Source of the DNA: an uncultured bacterium
GTDB lineage: Bacteria > Cyanobacteriota > Vampirovibrionia > Gastranaerophilales > Gastranaerophilaceae
Direction: 5' to 3'
NCBI GenBank assembly: GCA_958366705.1
Contig: CATXCB010000009.1
Coordinates: 1-64,000 of the forward strand
Length of the DNA: 64,000 nucleotides
This document shows, piece after piece, positions 1-6,992 of this stretch. Both the position numbers and the translations under genes were made by a program. Every line of letters starts with the position of its first letter. Positions within the stretch are counted from its first letter, which is position 1. Under the pieces are notes generated by a model. It saw only the letters and a list, made by a program, of their open reading frames with translations, did not search any database and was not told the DNA's origin.

Positions 1-150
1 GCTTTTCCAGGAAGAAAAGTTAAAAAAGTAAGAACAGTTTATATGCCATCTCACGAAAAAAGAATGGGATATAAATTCGGAAGAACAGATTCAAGTAAAA
101 AAGCTATCGTAACAATCGATGGCGAACCATTAGAATTCATAGGAGTGTAG
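1..150 (+). CDS. rplW: 50S ribosomal protein L23, C-terminal part (cut by window edge)
   Basis: The first 49 codons of the window, open from base 1 to the TAG at 148-150, read as the C-terminal half of ribosomal protein L23. Residues such as GRKVKKVRTVYMPSHEKR fit the basic L23 tail, which binds 23S rRNA near the polypeptide exit tunnel. The gene directly precedes rplB, the usual S10-operon order, with only three bases between its stop codon and the rplB start. The rplB ribosome binding site (AGGAG at 141-145) lies inside this gene, so the two are probably translationally coupled. The start is outside the window. Confidence 0.9.
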   Translation, partial: AFPGRKVKKVRTVYMPSHEKRMGYKFGRTDSSKKAIVTIDGEPLEFIGV

Positions 151-153
151 AAA

Positions 154-984
154 ATGGCTATCAGAAAAATTAATCCGACGTCTCCGGGACAAAGAGGCAT
201 GACAAAAAGTGATTATCAAGAAATCACTACATCAACTCCTGAAAAATCATTGTTAAAACCATTGAAAAAAACAGCAGGAAGAAATAATACAGGTAGAATT
301 ACATGTCGTCACAAAGGTGGCGGTGTAAAAAGAACTTACCGTGTAATAGATTTTAAAAGAGATAAATTCGGCGTACCGGCAACAGTTAAAACTATTGAAT
401 ACGATCCAAACAGAAACGTAAGAATTTCACTATGTTTCTACGCTGATGGTGAAAAGAGATATATTTTAACTCCGGAAGGACTATATGTAGGCGATGTTAT
501 CGTTTCAGGTCCGGAAGCTCCTGTACAAACAGGTAATGCTCTTCCTCTAGAACTTATCCCGTTAGGTTCAATTGTTCATAATATTGAATTACAACCTGGA
601 CGCGGCGGAGTTATGGTTAGAGCTGCAGGTAATGCTGCTCAAGTTATGGCTAAAGAAGGTAACTATGTAACAATTAAACTTCCTTCTGGCGAAATGAGAA
701 TGGTAAGAAAAGAATGTATGGCTACAATCGGTATGCTAGGCAATTCAGAATTCAAAAACTTATCAATCGGTAAAGCCGGTAGAAAACGTTACATGGGTAT
801 CAGACCAACTGTACGTGGTGTAACTATGAACCCTTGCGATCACCCTCACGGTGGTGGTGAAGGTAAAACAGGTCCTGGCGGACACCCTAAAACACCTTGG
901 GGTAAACCTGCTCTTGGTTACAAAACTCGTAAAAAAGGTAAAGCTTCTGATAAATTAATTGTTAGAAGAAGAAAATCAAGATAA
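154..984 (+). CDS. rplB: 50S ribosomal protein L2
   Basis: This encodes a 276-aa protein of normal L2 length. L2 is a primary 23S rRNA-binding protein needed for subunit joining and peptidyl transferase activity. The sequence has the conserved N-terminal RNA-binding fold (GRITCRHKGGGVKRTYR) and the C-terminal signature MNPCDHPHGGGEGKT with the functionally important histidine. The ATG at 154 has an AGGAG site eight bases upstream inside rplW. The next gene, rpsS, follows after a 74-base spacer that contains a long imperfect hairpin. Nothing is unusual in the protein. Confidence 0.98.
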   Translation: MAIRKINPTSPGQRGMTKSDYQEITTSTPEKSLLKPLKKTAGRNNTGRITCRHKGGGVKRTYRVIDFKRDKFGVPATVKTIEYDPNRNVRISLCFYADGEKRYILTPEGLYVGDVIVSGPEAPVQTGNALPLELIPLGSIVHNIELQPGRGGVMVRAAGNAAQVMAKEGNYVTIKLPSGEMRMVRKECMATIGMLGNSEFKNLSIGKAGRKRYMGIRPTVRGVTMNPCDHPHGGGEGKTGPGGHPKTPWGKPALGYKTRKKGKASDKLIVRRRKSR

Positions 985-992
985 TTAAGGTA

Positions 993-1027
993 GCGGAGAA
1001 TAAGTAATTTAATTACTTTTCTCCCGC
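993..1027 (+). other. Hairpin in rplB-rpsS spacer
   Basis: The arms GCGGAGAA.. (from 993) and ..TTCTCCCGC (to 1027) pair over about 16 bp with two single-base bulges around an AAGTAATT/AATTACTT core. No T-tract follows, so it is not a standard terminator. It may be an RNA processing or stabilising element ahead of rpsS, whose ribosome binding site comes about 20 bases later. Confidence 0.5.
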
Positions 1028-1058
1028 CAAATTCACAAAGAAGTAAAAGGAGAAATAA

Positions 1059-1340
1059 ATGGCACGTTCATTAAAAAAAGGTGCATATGTAGAAGAAGCT
1101 CTACAAAAGAAAATAGACAAAATGAATGCTAACTCAGAAAAAAAAGTTATCAAAACTTGGTCAAGAGCATCAATGATTGTACCTGATATGTTAAACCATA
1201 CAATTGCTGTACACAACGGTAAAACTCACGTACCTGTTTATATTACAGAACAAATGGTTGGACACAAGTTGGGCGAATTTGCTCCAACAAGACTTTTCAA
1301 AGGTCACGCAGGTTCTGATAAGACTGCAAAAAGAGGTTAG
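1059..1340 (+). CDS. rpsS: 30S ribosomal protein S19
   Basis: This encodes a 93-aa protein that starts MARSLKKGAYVEEAL, typical of S19, which sits in the head of the 30S subunit with S13. The family motif HNGKTHVPVYITEQMVGHKLGEF is present and the C-terminus is basic. An AAAGGAG site lies at a good distance before the ATG. The gene lies in the usual position between rplB and rplV. Length and composition are normal. Confidence 0.98.
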   Translation: MARSLKKGAYVEEALQKKIDKMNANSEKKVIKTWSRASMIVPDMLNHTIAVHNGKTHVPVYITEQMVGHKLGEFAPTRLFKGHAGSDKTAKRG

Positions 1341-1387
1341 TACAAATAATCCAAAGTGATATTTATATTAAATAAAGGATAATAAAA

Positions 1388-1726
1388 ATGGAAGCAAAAG
1401 CAAAACAAACAGACATAAAAATGACAGCAAGAAAACTTCGCAGAGTAATCAACGAAGTTAGAGGAAAAGCTGTTATCGAAGCTCAAGATATGTTACGTTT
1501 TATGCCTTATTTTGCAGCAAGAGTAGTTGAAAAGAACTTGAAAGCTGCAGTTGCGAACGCTCGCGAACAATATGGCGTAGCTCCTGAATCATTAAAGATT
1601 TCTCAAATCTTTGCTGACGAAAGTGTTACATACAAACGTGCAAGAACAAGAGCTCAAGGTCGTATGTATTCAAGAATGAAACGTACATCACACCTTACAT
1701 TAGTAGTTAGTGATACAACAAAATAG
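1388..1726 (+). CDS. rplV: 50S ribosomal protein L22
   Basis: This encodes a 112-aa protein with the L22 core (MTARKLRRVINEVRGK) and the conserved basic beta-hairpin region near residues 80-100 (RARTRAQGRMYSRMKRTSH), which extends into the exit tunnel and contacts all domains of 23S rRNA. It starts at an ATG preceded by AAAGGA. The stop codon is 12 bases before rpsC, so these two are tightly coupled. Confidence 0.97.
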   Translation: MEAKAKQTDIKMTARKLRRVINEVRGKAVIEAQDMLRFMPYFAARVVEKNLKAAVANAREQYGVAPESLKISQIFADESVTYKRARTRAQGRMYSRMKRTSHLTLVVSDTTK

Positions 1727-1738
1727 GAAAGTAATAAA

Positions 1739-2476
1739 ATGGGACAAAAAACACATCCAACCGGATTTAGAGTAGGAATCATCCAAAATTGGGCAAGCAC
1801 TTGGTTTGCTAAGGTGAAAGACTACGGAACATTCGTAGCAGAAGATGCTAAAATTAGAAAATTCGTAAAGAAAAAACTATATGCAGCTGGTGTATCTAAA
1901 ATTTGGATTGCCAGAAAAGCACAAAATACAACAATCACTGTTGTAACAGCAAAACCTGGTATAGTTGTTGGTCGTGGCGGACAAGGTATTGATGAACTTC
2001 GTCAAGAAGTAACAAAATACATTGGTAAACCTGTTATAATTAATGTAGTAGAAGTTGCAAGAATTGATGCTGATGCTCAATTGGTTGCTGAATCTATTGC
2101 TCAACAACTTGAAAAACGTATCGCTTTCAGACGTGCAATGAAACAAGCAATGCAAAGAACAATGCGTTCAGGCGTTCAAGGTATCAAAGTTATGGTATCA
2201 GGTCGTTTGGGTGGTGCAGAAATCGCTCGTTCTGAATGGGCTAAAGAAGGAAGAATCCCTCTTCAAACTCTAAGAGCAGATGTAGATTTCGGTTTCGCAG
2301 AAGCAGATACAATTATGGGTAAAATCGGTGTTAAAGTTTGGATTTTCAAAGGTAACTTAATGCCTGGCGAAAAAGCAGATCAAAACATCAAATTAAAAAG
2401 CGGCAAGGACTCTGAAAAAGGTGCAAGACGTCCAAGACGCAGCAGAAATGTTGAAACAACATCAGATGCAAAGTAA
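1739..2476 (+). CDS. rpsC: 30S ribosomal protein S3
   Basis: This encodes a 245-aa S3 protein. It begins MGQKTHPTGFRVGI, has a KH RNA-binding domain with the GRGG loop (around residues 78-82), and a C-terminal S3 domain with GVKVWIFKG. S3 lines the mRNA entry tunnel of the 30S subunit. The extra 25-residue tail is charged and probably disordered. The gene is preceded by a short spacer with AGGAAAG as ribosome binding site and is followed by rplP. Confidence 0.97.
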   Translation: MGQKTHPTGFRVGIIQNWASTWFAKVKDYGTFVAEDAKIRKFVKKKLYAAGVSKIWIARKAQNTTITVVTAKPGIVVGRGGQGIDELRQEVTKYIGKPVIINVVEVARIDADAQLVAESIAQQLEKRIAFRRAMKQAMQRTMRSGVQGIKVMVSGRLGGAEIARSEWAKEGRIPLQTLRADVDFGFAEADTIMGKIGVKVWIFKGNLMPGEKADQNIKLKSGKDSEKGARRPRRSRNVETTSDAK

Positions 2477-2504
2477 GGTATAAAAATAATAGGAGCAAAA
2501 TATA

Positions 2505-2927
2505 ATGTTACAGCCTAAAAAGACTAAATACCGCAAAATGATGAAAGGCAGAATGAAAGGTATTGAAACCAGAGGTACAAAACTTGAATTCGGTCAATAC
2601 GCTCTGCAAGCTGTAGAGCCAGGTTGGATTACCAGCCGTCAAATCGAGGCAGCACGTCGTGCTATGACTCGTGAAATCAAACGTGGCGGTAACGTTTGGA
2701 TTAAAATATTCCCGGATAAACCGATTACTGCAAAACCAGCTGAAACTCGTATGGGTTCTGGTAAAGGTAACGTTGAATACTGGGTAGCAGTTGTTAAACC
2801 TAACAGATTGTTATTCGAACTTGACTATTTTGATAGATCAGTTGCAGTTCATGCTTTAGAATTAGCTGCACAAAAATTGCCTATCAAAGTTAAAATCGTA
2901 GAACAACCAAGAGAACAAGCAAAATAA
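2505..2927 (+). CDS. rplP: 50S ribosomal protein L16
   Basis: This encodes a 140-aa L16 protein. It begins MLQPKKTKYRKMMKGRMKG and carries the conserved core RRAMTREIKRGGNVWIKIFPD and MGSGKGNVEYWVAVV. L16 organises the A-site region of the 50S subunit. It is preceded by AGGAGC. The family length is normal. The 73-base spacer to rpmC holds a nested hairpin. Confidence 0.98.
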   Translation: MLQPKKTKYRKMMKGRMKGIETRGTKLEFGQYALQAVEPGWITSRQIEAARRAMTREIKRGGNVWIKIFPDKPITAKPAETRMGSGKGNVEYWVAVVKPNRLLFELDYFDRSVAVHALELAAQKLPIKVKIVEQPREQAK

Positions 2928-2934
2928 GTTAACC

Positions 2935-2975
2935 CGCCTTAACGAGGAACAATTGTTCCGGGTCGGCATAAGGCG
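2935..2975 (+). other. Nested hairpin in rplP-rpmC spacer
   Basis: An outer stem CGCCTTA (2935-2941) pairs with TAAGGCG (2969-2975) and encloses the perfect palindrome GGAACAATTGTTCC (2946-2959). There is no T-tract and the downstream rpmC ribosome binding site is free. Most bacteria have rplP and rpmC almost abutting, so this looks like an inserted or retained structured spacer. Confidence 0.5.
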
Positions 2976-3000
2976 AGTGACAAGTATAAAGGAAAATAAA

Positions 3001-3198
3001 ATGAAATTAAGTGAAATGCGTGAAAAAACAGTAGATGAGTTACAAAATGCTATTGTTGATTGGAAGAAACAATTACTAGAAGCTAGATTGCAACTTTCAA
3101 CTCACAAATTAGAAAATACTGCAAGTATTTCTAAAACTAAAAAACTTATCGCTCAAGCAAAAACAGTAATAACAGAAAAAGAGGTACAAAATGCCTAA
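3001..3198 (+). CDS. rpmC: 50S ribosomal protein L29
   Basis: This encodes a 65-aa L29 protein (MKLSEMREKTVDEL...), a two-helix protein at the exit of the ribosomal tunnel where SRP and trigger factor dock. I chose the ATG at 3001 because it has AAAGGA at a proper distance and begins with the family N-terminus; an upstream in-frame ATG at 2953 lies in the structured spacer. The last eight bases overlap the start of rpsQ, indicating translational coupling. Confidence 0.96.
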   Translation: MKLSEMREKTVDELQNAIVDWKKQLLEARLQLSTHKLENTASISKTKKLIAQAKTVITEKEVQNA

Positions 3199-3436
3199 AA
3201 AAGAAAAACAAGGAATTGTAGTTAGTAATAAAATGGACAAAACTGTTGTAGTAAAAGTTGCTGACTATGAACCACATCCAAGATACAAAAAAATTATGGA
3301 ATCAAATAAACACTATAAAGCTCATGATGCTGAAAATGTTTGTAATGAAGGCGATATCGTAAGAATTGTTGAATCAAAACCGATTTCTGCTGACAAACGT
3401 TGGACAGTAGCTGAAGTAGTTGAAAAAGCAAGATAG
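3191..3436 (+). CDS. rpsQ: 30S ribosomal protein S17
   Basis: This encodes an 81-aa S17 protein, an OB-fold 16S rRNA-binding protein. The family signature GIVVSNKMDKTVVVKV and the HPRYKKIM motif are clear. The ATG lies inside the end of rpmC, with AAAGAGG upstream. The gene is followed by a 137-base structured spacer before rplN, whereas these genes are normally close together. Confidence 0.97.
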   Translation: MPKKEKQGIVVSNKMDKTVVVKVADYEPHPRYKKIMESNKHYKAHDAENVCNEGDIVRIVESKPISADKRWTVAEVVEKAR

Positions 3437-3501
3437 TGGATTTTTGTGTGAACGGTGCGTAGCGACTTCGTTTCATATCCGTTCTAATCGCAAATAATCC
3501 A
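3437..3501 (+). other. Long stem-loop in rpsQ-rplN spacer
   Basis: Immediately after the rpsQ stop codon, TGGATT (3437-3442) pairs with AATCCA (3496-3501) and GAACGG (3450-3455) pairs with CCGTTC (3479-3484), with a partly complementary TTTGTG/CGCAAA segment between them. A second small hairpin CATTAC/GTAATG follows near 3513-3530. No T-tract is present. It could be a processing site or a ribosomal-protein binding leader for rplN. Confidence 0.5.
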
Positions 3502-3573
3502 GTATGCAAAATGCAACATTACCATTGAGTAATGAGAGGCAAAAGTAGTAAAATATACTAAAAGGAAAGAAAA

Positions 3574-3942
3574 ATGATACAACAAGAAACAAGACTAGTA
3601 GTAGCAGATAACACAGGTGCAAAAGAATTATTATGTATCCGTGTTATGGGTAGCTCAAATAAAAAATTTGCAGCAGTAGGCGATGAAATCGTTGCTTCTG
3701 TAAAGGATGCGACTCCAAATATGGCTGTGAAAAAAGGTGAAGTTGTACGTGCTGTTATCGTAAGAACTAAAGCTGATATCAAACGTAATGACGGTTCTGT
3801 TATTAGATTTGATGAAAATGCTGCAGTTATTATTAACAAAGACGGCAATCCAAGAGGTACACGTGTTTTCGGACCTGTTGCTCGTGAATTAAGAGACAAA
3901 GGTTATATGAAGATCGTTTCTCTTGCACCGGAAGTAATCTAA
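3574..3942 (+). CDS. rplN: 50S ribosomal protein L14
   Basis: This encodes a 122-aa L14 protein, exactly the usual length. It begins MIQQETRLVVADNTGAKELLCIRV and has the signature GNPRGTRVFGPVARELR. L14 forms part of the intersubunit bridge and the site where the silencing factor RsfS binds. AAAGGAAAG precedes the ATG. Sequence and length are ordinary. Confidence 0.98.
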   Translation: MIQQETRLVVADNTGAKELLCIRVMGSSNKKFAAVGDEIVASVKDATPNMAVKKGEVVRAVIVRTKADIKRNDGSVIRFDENAAVIINKDGNPRGTRVFGPVARELRDKGYMKIVSLAPEVI

Positions 3943-3961
3943 CCTTTGAGGGTAGGATTAT

Positions 3962-4018
3962 CCTGAACAAGTTTCAGGACCCCGCAGGGGCGCAACCATG
4001 TAATAGACCATCATGGTC
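3962..4018 (+). repeat. Cluster of small palindromes between rplN and rplX
   Basis: Three adjacent hairpins occupy this spacer: CCTGAA/TTCAGG (3962-3978), CCC-GCA-GGG (3981-3989) and the perfect GACCAT-C-ATGGTC (4006-4018). The first has the core CCTGAAC..GTTTCAGG, which resembles short palindromes at 9571, 56268 and 61543 in this window, suggesting a dispersed repeat family. Confidence 0.5.
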
Positions 4019-4050
4019 AGTCCATGAAAGTTAAAAACCAGGAGAAAAAA

Positions 4051-4389
4051 ATGACAAACAAAGATAAGAAAAATTTACATGTAAAAACAAGCGACAGAGT
4101 CGTTGTTATTGCAGGTAAAGATAAAGGAAAAATCGGTAACATTAAAAAAGTTGACACTGTAAGCGGCAAAGTTGTTGTTGAAGGTGCTAACATGGTTACT
4201 AAGGCTCAAAAGCCTCAACCAGCTGCCGGTATCCAGGGCGGTTTAATCAAACTTGAAGCTCCAATTGAATCTTCAAATGTAATGATTATTTGTCCTGCTT
4301 GTGAAAAAGCAACACGAGTTGAAATGAAAGTTATCGATGGTAAAAAAGTTCGCATTTGTAAAAAATGCGGTGAACAACTAGATGCTTAA
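4051..4389 (+). CDS. rplX: 50S ribosomal protein L24
   Basis: This encodes a 112-aa L24 protein with the KOW motif (VVVIAGKDKGKIGNI, residues 17-31), an assembly initiator of the 50S subunit. The C-terminal part has a zinc-ribbon-like arrangement of four cysteines (C81, C84, C103, C106), as found in many bacterial L24 proteins. The start at 4051 is chosen because AGGAG lies directly upstream; a more distal in-frame ATG at 4024 has no such site. Confidence 0.95.
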   Translation: MTNKDKKNLHVKTSDRVVVIAGKDKGKIGNIKKVDTVSGKVVVEGANMVTKAQKPQPAAGIQGGLIKLEAPIESSNVMIICPACEKATRVEMKVIDGKKVRICKKCGEQLDA

Positions 4390-4436
4390 TGTGTATTAGA
4401 TTACGACATTAATACCAATAGTAAAGGAAAAGAAAA

Positions 4437-4997
4437 ATGACAGTAACAAGAAATTTAAGAACAAAATATGTTGAAGAAGTAGTTCCGGCTATGAAAGAAA
4501 AGTTCGGCTACAAGAACGATCACCAAGTTCCAAAATTAGTTAAAATAGTTTTGAACATGGGTGTTGGTGAAGCTTCACACAACTCAAAAATAGCTGAAGC
4601 AATTGAAGCTCAATTAACAAAAATTGCTGGTCAAAAAGCAGTTGTTACAAAAGCTAAAAAATCAATTGCATCGTACAAATTGAGAGAAGGAATGCCGGTT
4701 GGAGCAATGGCAACATTGCGTGGCGAAAGAATGTATGATTTCTTACAAAAATTGATTTGTGTTGTATTACCAAGAATTAGAGACTTCCGTGGTATCAGCG
4801 CAAAAAGTTTTGATGGTCGTGGAAACTATACATTGGGCTTGAAAGAACAAGCTTTATTCCCTGAAATCACTTATGAAGAAGTAGATTTAGTTAAGGGTAT
4901 GAACGTTTCAGTTATCACAACTGCTGAAACAGATGAAGAGGCAAGAGAGTTATTAAGACTCTTAGGTATGCCATTCAAAGGTAGTAAAAAACAATAA
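4437..4997 (+). CDS. rplE: 50S ribosomal protein L5
   Basis: This encodes a 186-aa L5 protein of normal length, which binds 5S rRNA and contacts the P-site tRNA. Recognisable blocks are VPKLVKIVLNMGVGEA, the LREGMPVGAMATLRG loop, RDFRGIS and the C-terminal TTAETDEEARELLRLLGMPF. AAAGGAAAAG precedes the ATG. It is followed by rpsN after 20 bases. Confidence 0.98.
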   Translation: MTVTRNLRTKYVEEVVPAMKEKFGYKNDHQVPKLVKIVLNMGVGEASHNSKIAEAIEAQLTKIAGQKAVVTKAKKSIASYKLREGMPVGAMATLRGERMYDFLQKLICVVLPRIRDFRGISAKSFDGRGNYTLGLKEQALFPEITYEEVDLVKGMNVSVITTAETDEEARELLRLLGMPFKGSKKQ

Positions 4998-5017
4998 GTA
5001 CAAGATAGGAGAAATTC

Positions 5018-5224
5018 ATGGCTAAGAAAGCGATGATTAACAAAGAACTTAAACGCCAAAAACTTGCTGCTGCCGGAAAGTACCCAACAGTAAGACTTCA
5101 CAACAGATGTTCTATCTGTGGAAGACCTCACGGATTTCATAGAGATTTCGGTTTGTGCAGAATTTGTTTAAGAAAAATGGCTCACCAAGGTTTGTTACCT
5201 GGTGTTACAAAAGCAAGCTGGTAG
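5018..5224 (+). CDS. rpsN: 30S ribosomal protein S14, zinc-binding type
   Basis: This encodes a 68-aa short-form S14. The zinc ribbon has four cysteines, C31-x2-C34 and C47-x2-C50, typical of the zinc-dependent type, whereas most photosynthetic cyanobacteria carry a longer zinc-free form. The C-terminus GLLPGVTKASW is characteristic. It has AGGAG upstream and is followed by a hairpin terminator, so the ribosomal operon probably pauses or ends here before resuming at rpsH. Confidence 0.96.
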   Translation: MAKKAMINKELKRQKLAAAGKYPTVRLHNRCSICGRPHGFHRDFGLCRICLRKMAHQGLLPGVTKASW

Positions 5225-5252
5225 TTTGTTGGCCAAATTTGTTAATAGAATT

Positions 5253-5281
5253 AAAAAGGGCGGTTGTAAACCGTCCTTTTT
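5253..5281 (+). terminator. Terminator after rpsN
   Basis: A 13-bp stem AAAAAGGGCGGTT/AACCGTCCTTTTT with one G-T pair and a 3-base loop ends in a T-run. It is a good intrinsic terminator placed inside what is usually an uninterrupted ribosomal operon. Confidence 0.8.
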
Positions 5282-5297
5282 GTAATATATTATTCCT

Positions 5298-5747
5298 ATG
5301 GAATTAAGAAATTTTATAAGTATATGTATATGTGTATTAATGTTTGTTGCATTACCCTGTTTAGCTTCTGGGAATGATTTTCTATCCAAAGCTATAAATT
5401 CATGGTATGGCTATTCATTTAATTCTTTTGTTAAAATTTGGGGTTATCCGGATAGACAAACAGATTTTGGTGATAATAAATTATATTATTGGAATATCGT
5501 AAATAATACAAATACTACAACATATCATTTCGGAACTAATAGTAGTACAACTTATAATAATTACTGTAAAGTAATTATCGAGGTTGATGATAAAAATTTA
5601 ATTGTTGGTGGGCAATATAATGGAAATGATTGTCCATTTTCATATCTTTTAAACCATGATAAGTATGTAAATCCAGATAATGATCCATGGCAAATTGAAA
5701 AAGAGTTAAAGCGCCAAAATAAACGGAAATTAGAAAAACACACCTGA
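5298..5747 (+). CDS. Small secreted protein of unknown function inside the ribosomal cluster
   Basis: This encodes a 149-aa protein that I do not recognise as a named family. Residues 1-23 form a Sec-type signal peptide (hydrophobic ISICICVLMFVALPCLASG). The mature part contains WYGYSFNSFVKIWGYPDRQT, reminiscent of small exported proteins with a WG-x-P-D motif, then an Asn/Thr-rich stretch and a Lys/Arg-rich tail. There is no clear ribosome binding site. It sits between rpsN and rpsH, where ribosomal clusters normally carry nothing, and lies behind a terminator. It is presumably an insertion of a periplasmic or outer-envelope protein gene. Confidence 0.65.
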   Translation: MELRNFISICICVLMFVALPCLASGNDFLSKAINSWYGYSFNSFVKIWGYPDRQTDFGDNKLYYWNIVNNTNTTTYHFGTNSSTTYNNYCKVIIEVDDKNLIVGGQYNGNDCPFSYLLNHDKYVNPDNDPWQIEKELKRQNKRKLEKHT

Positions 5748-5858
5748 TTGTATGGAGCGAGTTATCAGGGGTTCCTTGTCCGCTTTTTTATAAAAATTTT
5801 AGATATTTATTTTTAATATTCATTATGTACAAATTTCGTAACATGAAGTTTTTTAGTA

Positions 5859-5886
5859 TTGTAAATGCTGATGTTTGTAGTAGAAT
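5859..5886 (+). promoter_or_regulatory. Possible promoter for rpsH
   Basis: TTGTAA (5859-5864) and TAGAAT (5881-5886) are spaced by 16 bases and lie about 140 bases upstream of rpsH. A promoter is expected here because a terminator and an unrelated gene separate rpsH from rpsN. The long leader that follows, with paired segments, may fold. The 282-base gap also holds a weak GC-rich hairpin just after the secreted-protein gene (about 5755-5788). Confidence 0.4.
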
Positions 5887-6029
5887 AAATATATACAGTT
5901 CCGAACTACTGGAATAAGCGGCTTGAATTTTTAATTCAAATGTCAGCGAAATTAATTCAGCAAGCGGTGTAATAGTTAATAGGATACTGCTCTATAACTG
6001 TGGGGTAAGTCCAATGAGGAAATTAAATT

Positions 6030-6428
6030 ATGACAATGTCAGATCCAATAGCAGATATGCTAACAAGAATTAGAAATGCTAGTATGGTTGCTCATGAAAC
6101 AGTAGATATTCCTGCTTCAAAATTGAAAGTTGAATTAGCAAAACTTATGAAAGAAGAAGGTTTTATTTCAGATTATGCTGTTAAAGAAGATGGCAAATTT
6201 AAAGTTATTACAGTTACTTTAAAATATGATGCTAACCATAAACCTGTTATTACAAAATTAGAAAGAATATCTAAGCCAGGTTTAAGACATTATTCAAAAG
6301 CTAAAAACTTACAAAAGGTTTTAGGCGGTCTTGGTGTAGCTGTTGTTTCAACTCCAAAAGGTTTGTTGACAGACAGAAAAGCAAGAAAAGAAAATGTTGG
6401 CGGCGAAGTTCTTTGTTACATTTACTAA
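6030..6428 (+). CDS. rpsH: 30S ribosomal protein S8
   Basis: This encodes a 132-aa S8 protein (MTMSDPIADMLTRIRNA...), a primary 16S rRNA binder. The signature GGLGVAVVSTPKGLLTDRKA and C-terminal GGEVLCYIY are intact. The ATG at 6030 is preferred over that at 6036 because GAGG at 6015 is better spaced. It is isolated: behind an inserted gene and followed by a terminator and an opposing regulator gene. Confidence 0.97.
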   Translation: MTMSDPIADMLTRIRNASMVAHETVDIPASKLKVELAKLMKEEGFISDYAVKEDGKFKVITVTLKYDANHKPVITKLERISKPGLRHYSKAKNLQKVLGGLGVAVVSTPKGLLTDRKARKENVGGEVLCYIY

Positions 6429-6451
6429 TTATAAAATTAAATTTTTAGAAT

Positions 6452-6479
6452 AAAAACCTCTTCATTAGAAGGGGTTTTT
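6452..6479. terminator. Shared terminator of rpsH and the XRE gene
   Basis: The 12-bp stem AAAAACCTCTTC/GAAGGGGTTTTT (one G-T pair) around ATTA has a T-run on the plus side and an A-run that becomes a T-run on the minus side. It lies between two convergent genes and can serve both. Confidence 0.8.
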
Positions 6480-6804
6480 ATTCTTTTAACAGACTCTTAG
6501 TAATGTTATATACAATTTCTAGTTTTTGGGGATTTTTTAGTAGCTTTGAAATATTTTTTAATATTTCAGAATGTAATTCTTCTGGTTCTTTTAAGTGATT
6601 AGTCGCAAAAAGTTCTTCGCTAGTTGTGTTTAGCACTTTCAAAAGTTTGTTAATTGTCTCAGATGTAACGAAATTTTCGCCACGTTCAATTGCACTCAAT
6701 GCTCGTTGAGAAATTTCTATGGATTCAGCCAGTTGCTCCTGAGTTAAACCTCTATTTTGTCGCATTCTGCGTATTTTTTCGCCAAATTCAATTTTTATAT
6801 CCAA
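6478..6804 (-). CDS. XRE-family helix-turn-helix regulator
   Basis: This encodes a 108-aa protein with an N-terminal HTH_3 domain (residues 7-63: FGEKIRRMRQNRGLTQEQLAE...ISQRALSAIERGENF) and a short helical C-terminal part. The start is TTG at 6804, with AAAAGG upstream; no closer ATG exists. It shares this architecture and the GxNF turn with the XRE protein at 50731. It is divergent from the coiled-coil gene at 6993, the usual position for a local repressor; target and ligand are unknown. It interrupts the ribosomal cluster. Confidence 0.85.
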   Translation of the reverse strand: MDIKIEFGEKIRRMRQNRGLTQEQLAESIEISQRALSAIERGENFVTSETINKLLKVLNTTSEELFATNHLKEPEELHSEILKNISKLLKNPQKLEIVYNITKSLLKE

Positions 6805-6992
6805 GATTTTATACCTTTTATTTCTTATATTTAGGCAATTATGTATTTAAAAGTATTTTATATTAAGTTTTGTAACTTTGGAATGCAGCTTTACATCTAT
6901 ATCTTAGCCTATTACAATTTAAAATTCTAATTTTGTGAAATTAATACTTTTGTTTTGTTTTTATATATAAGAGAGCAAACACGGGAGACTTA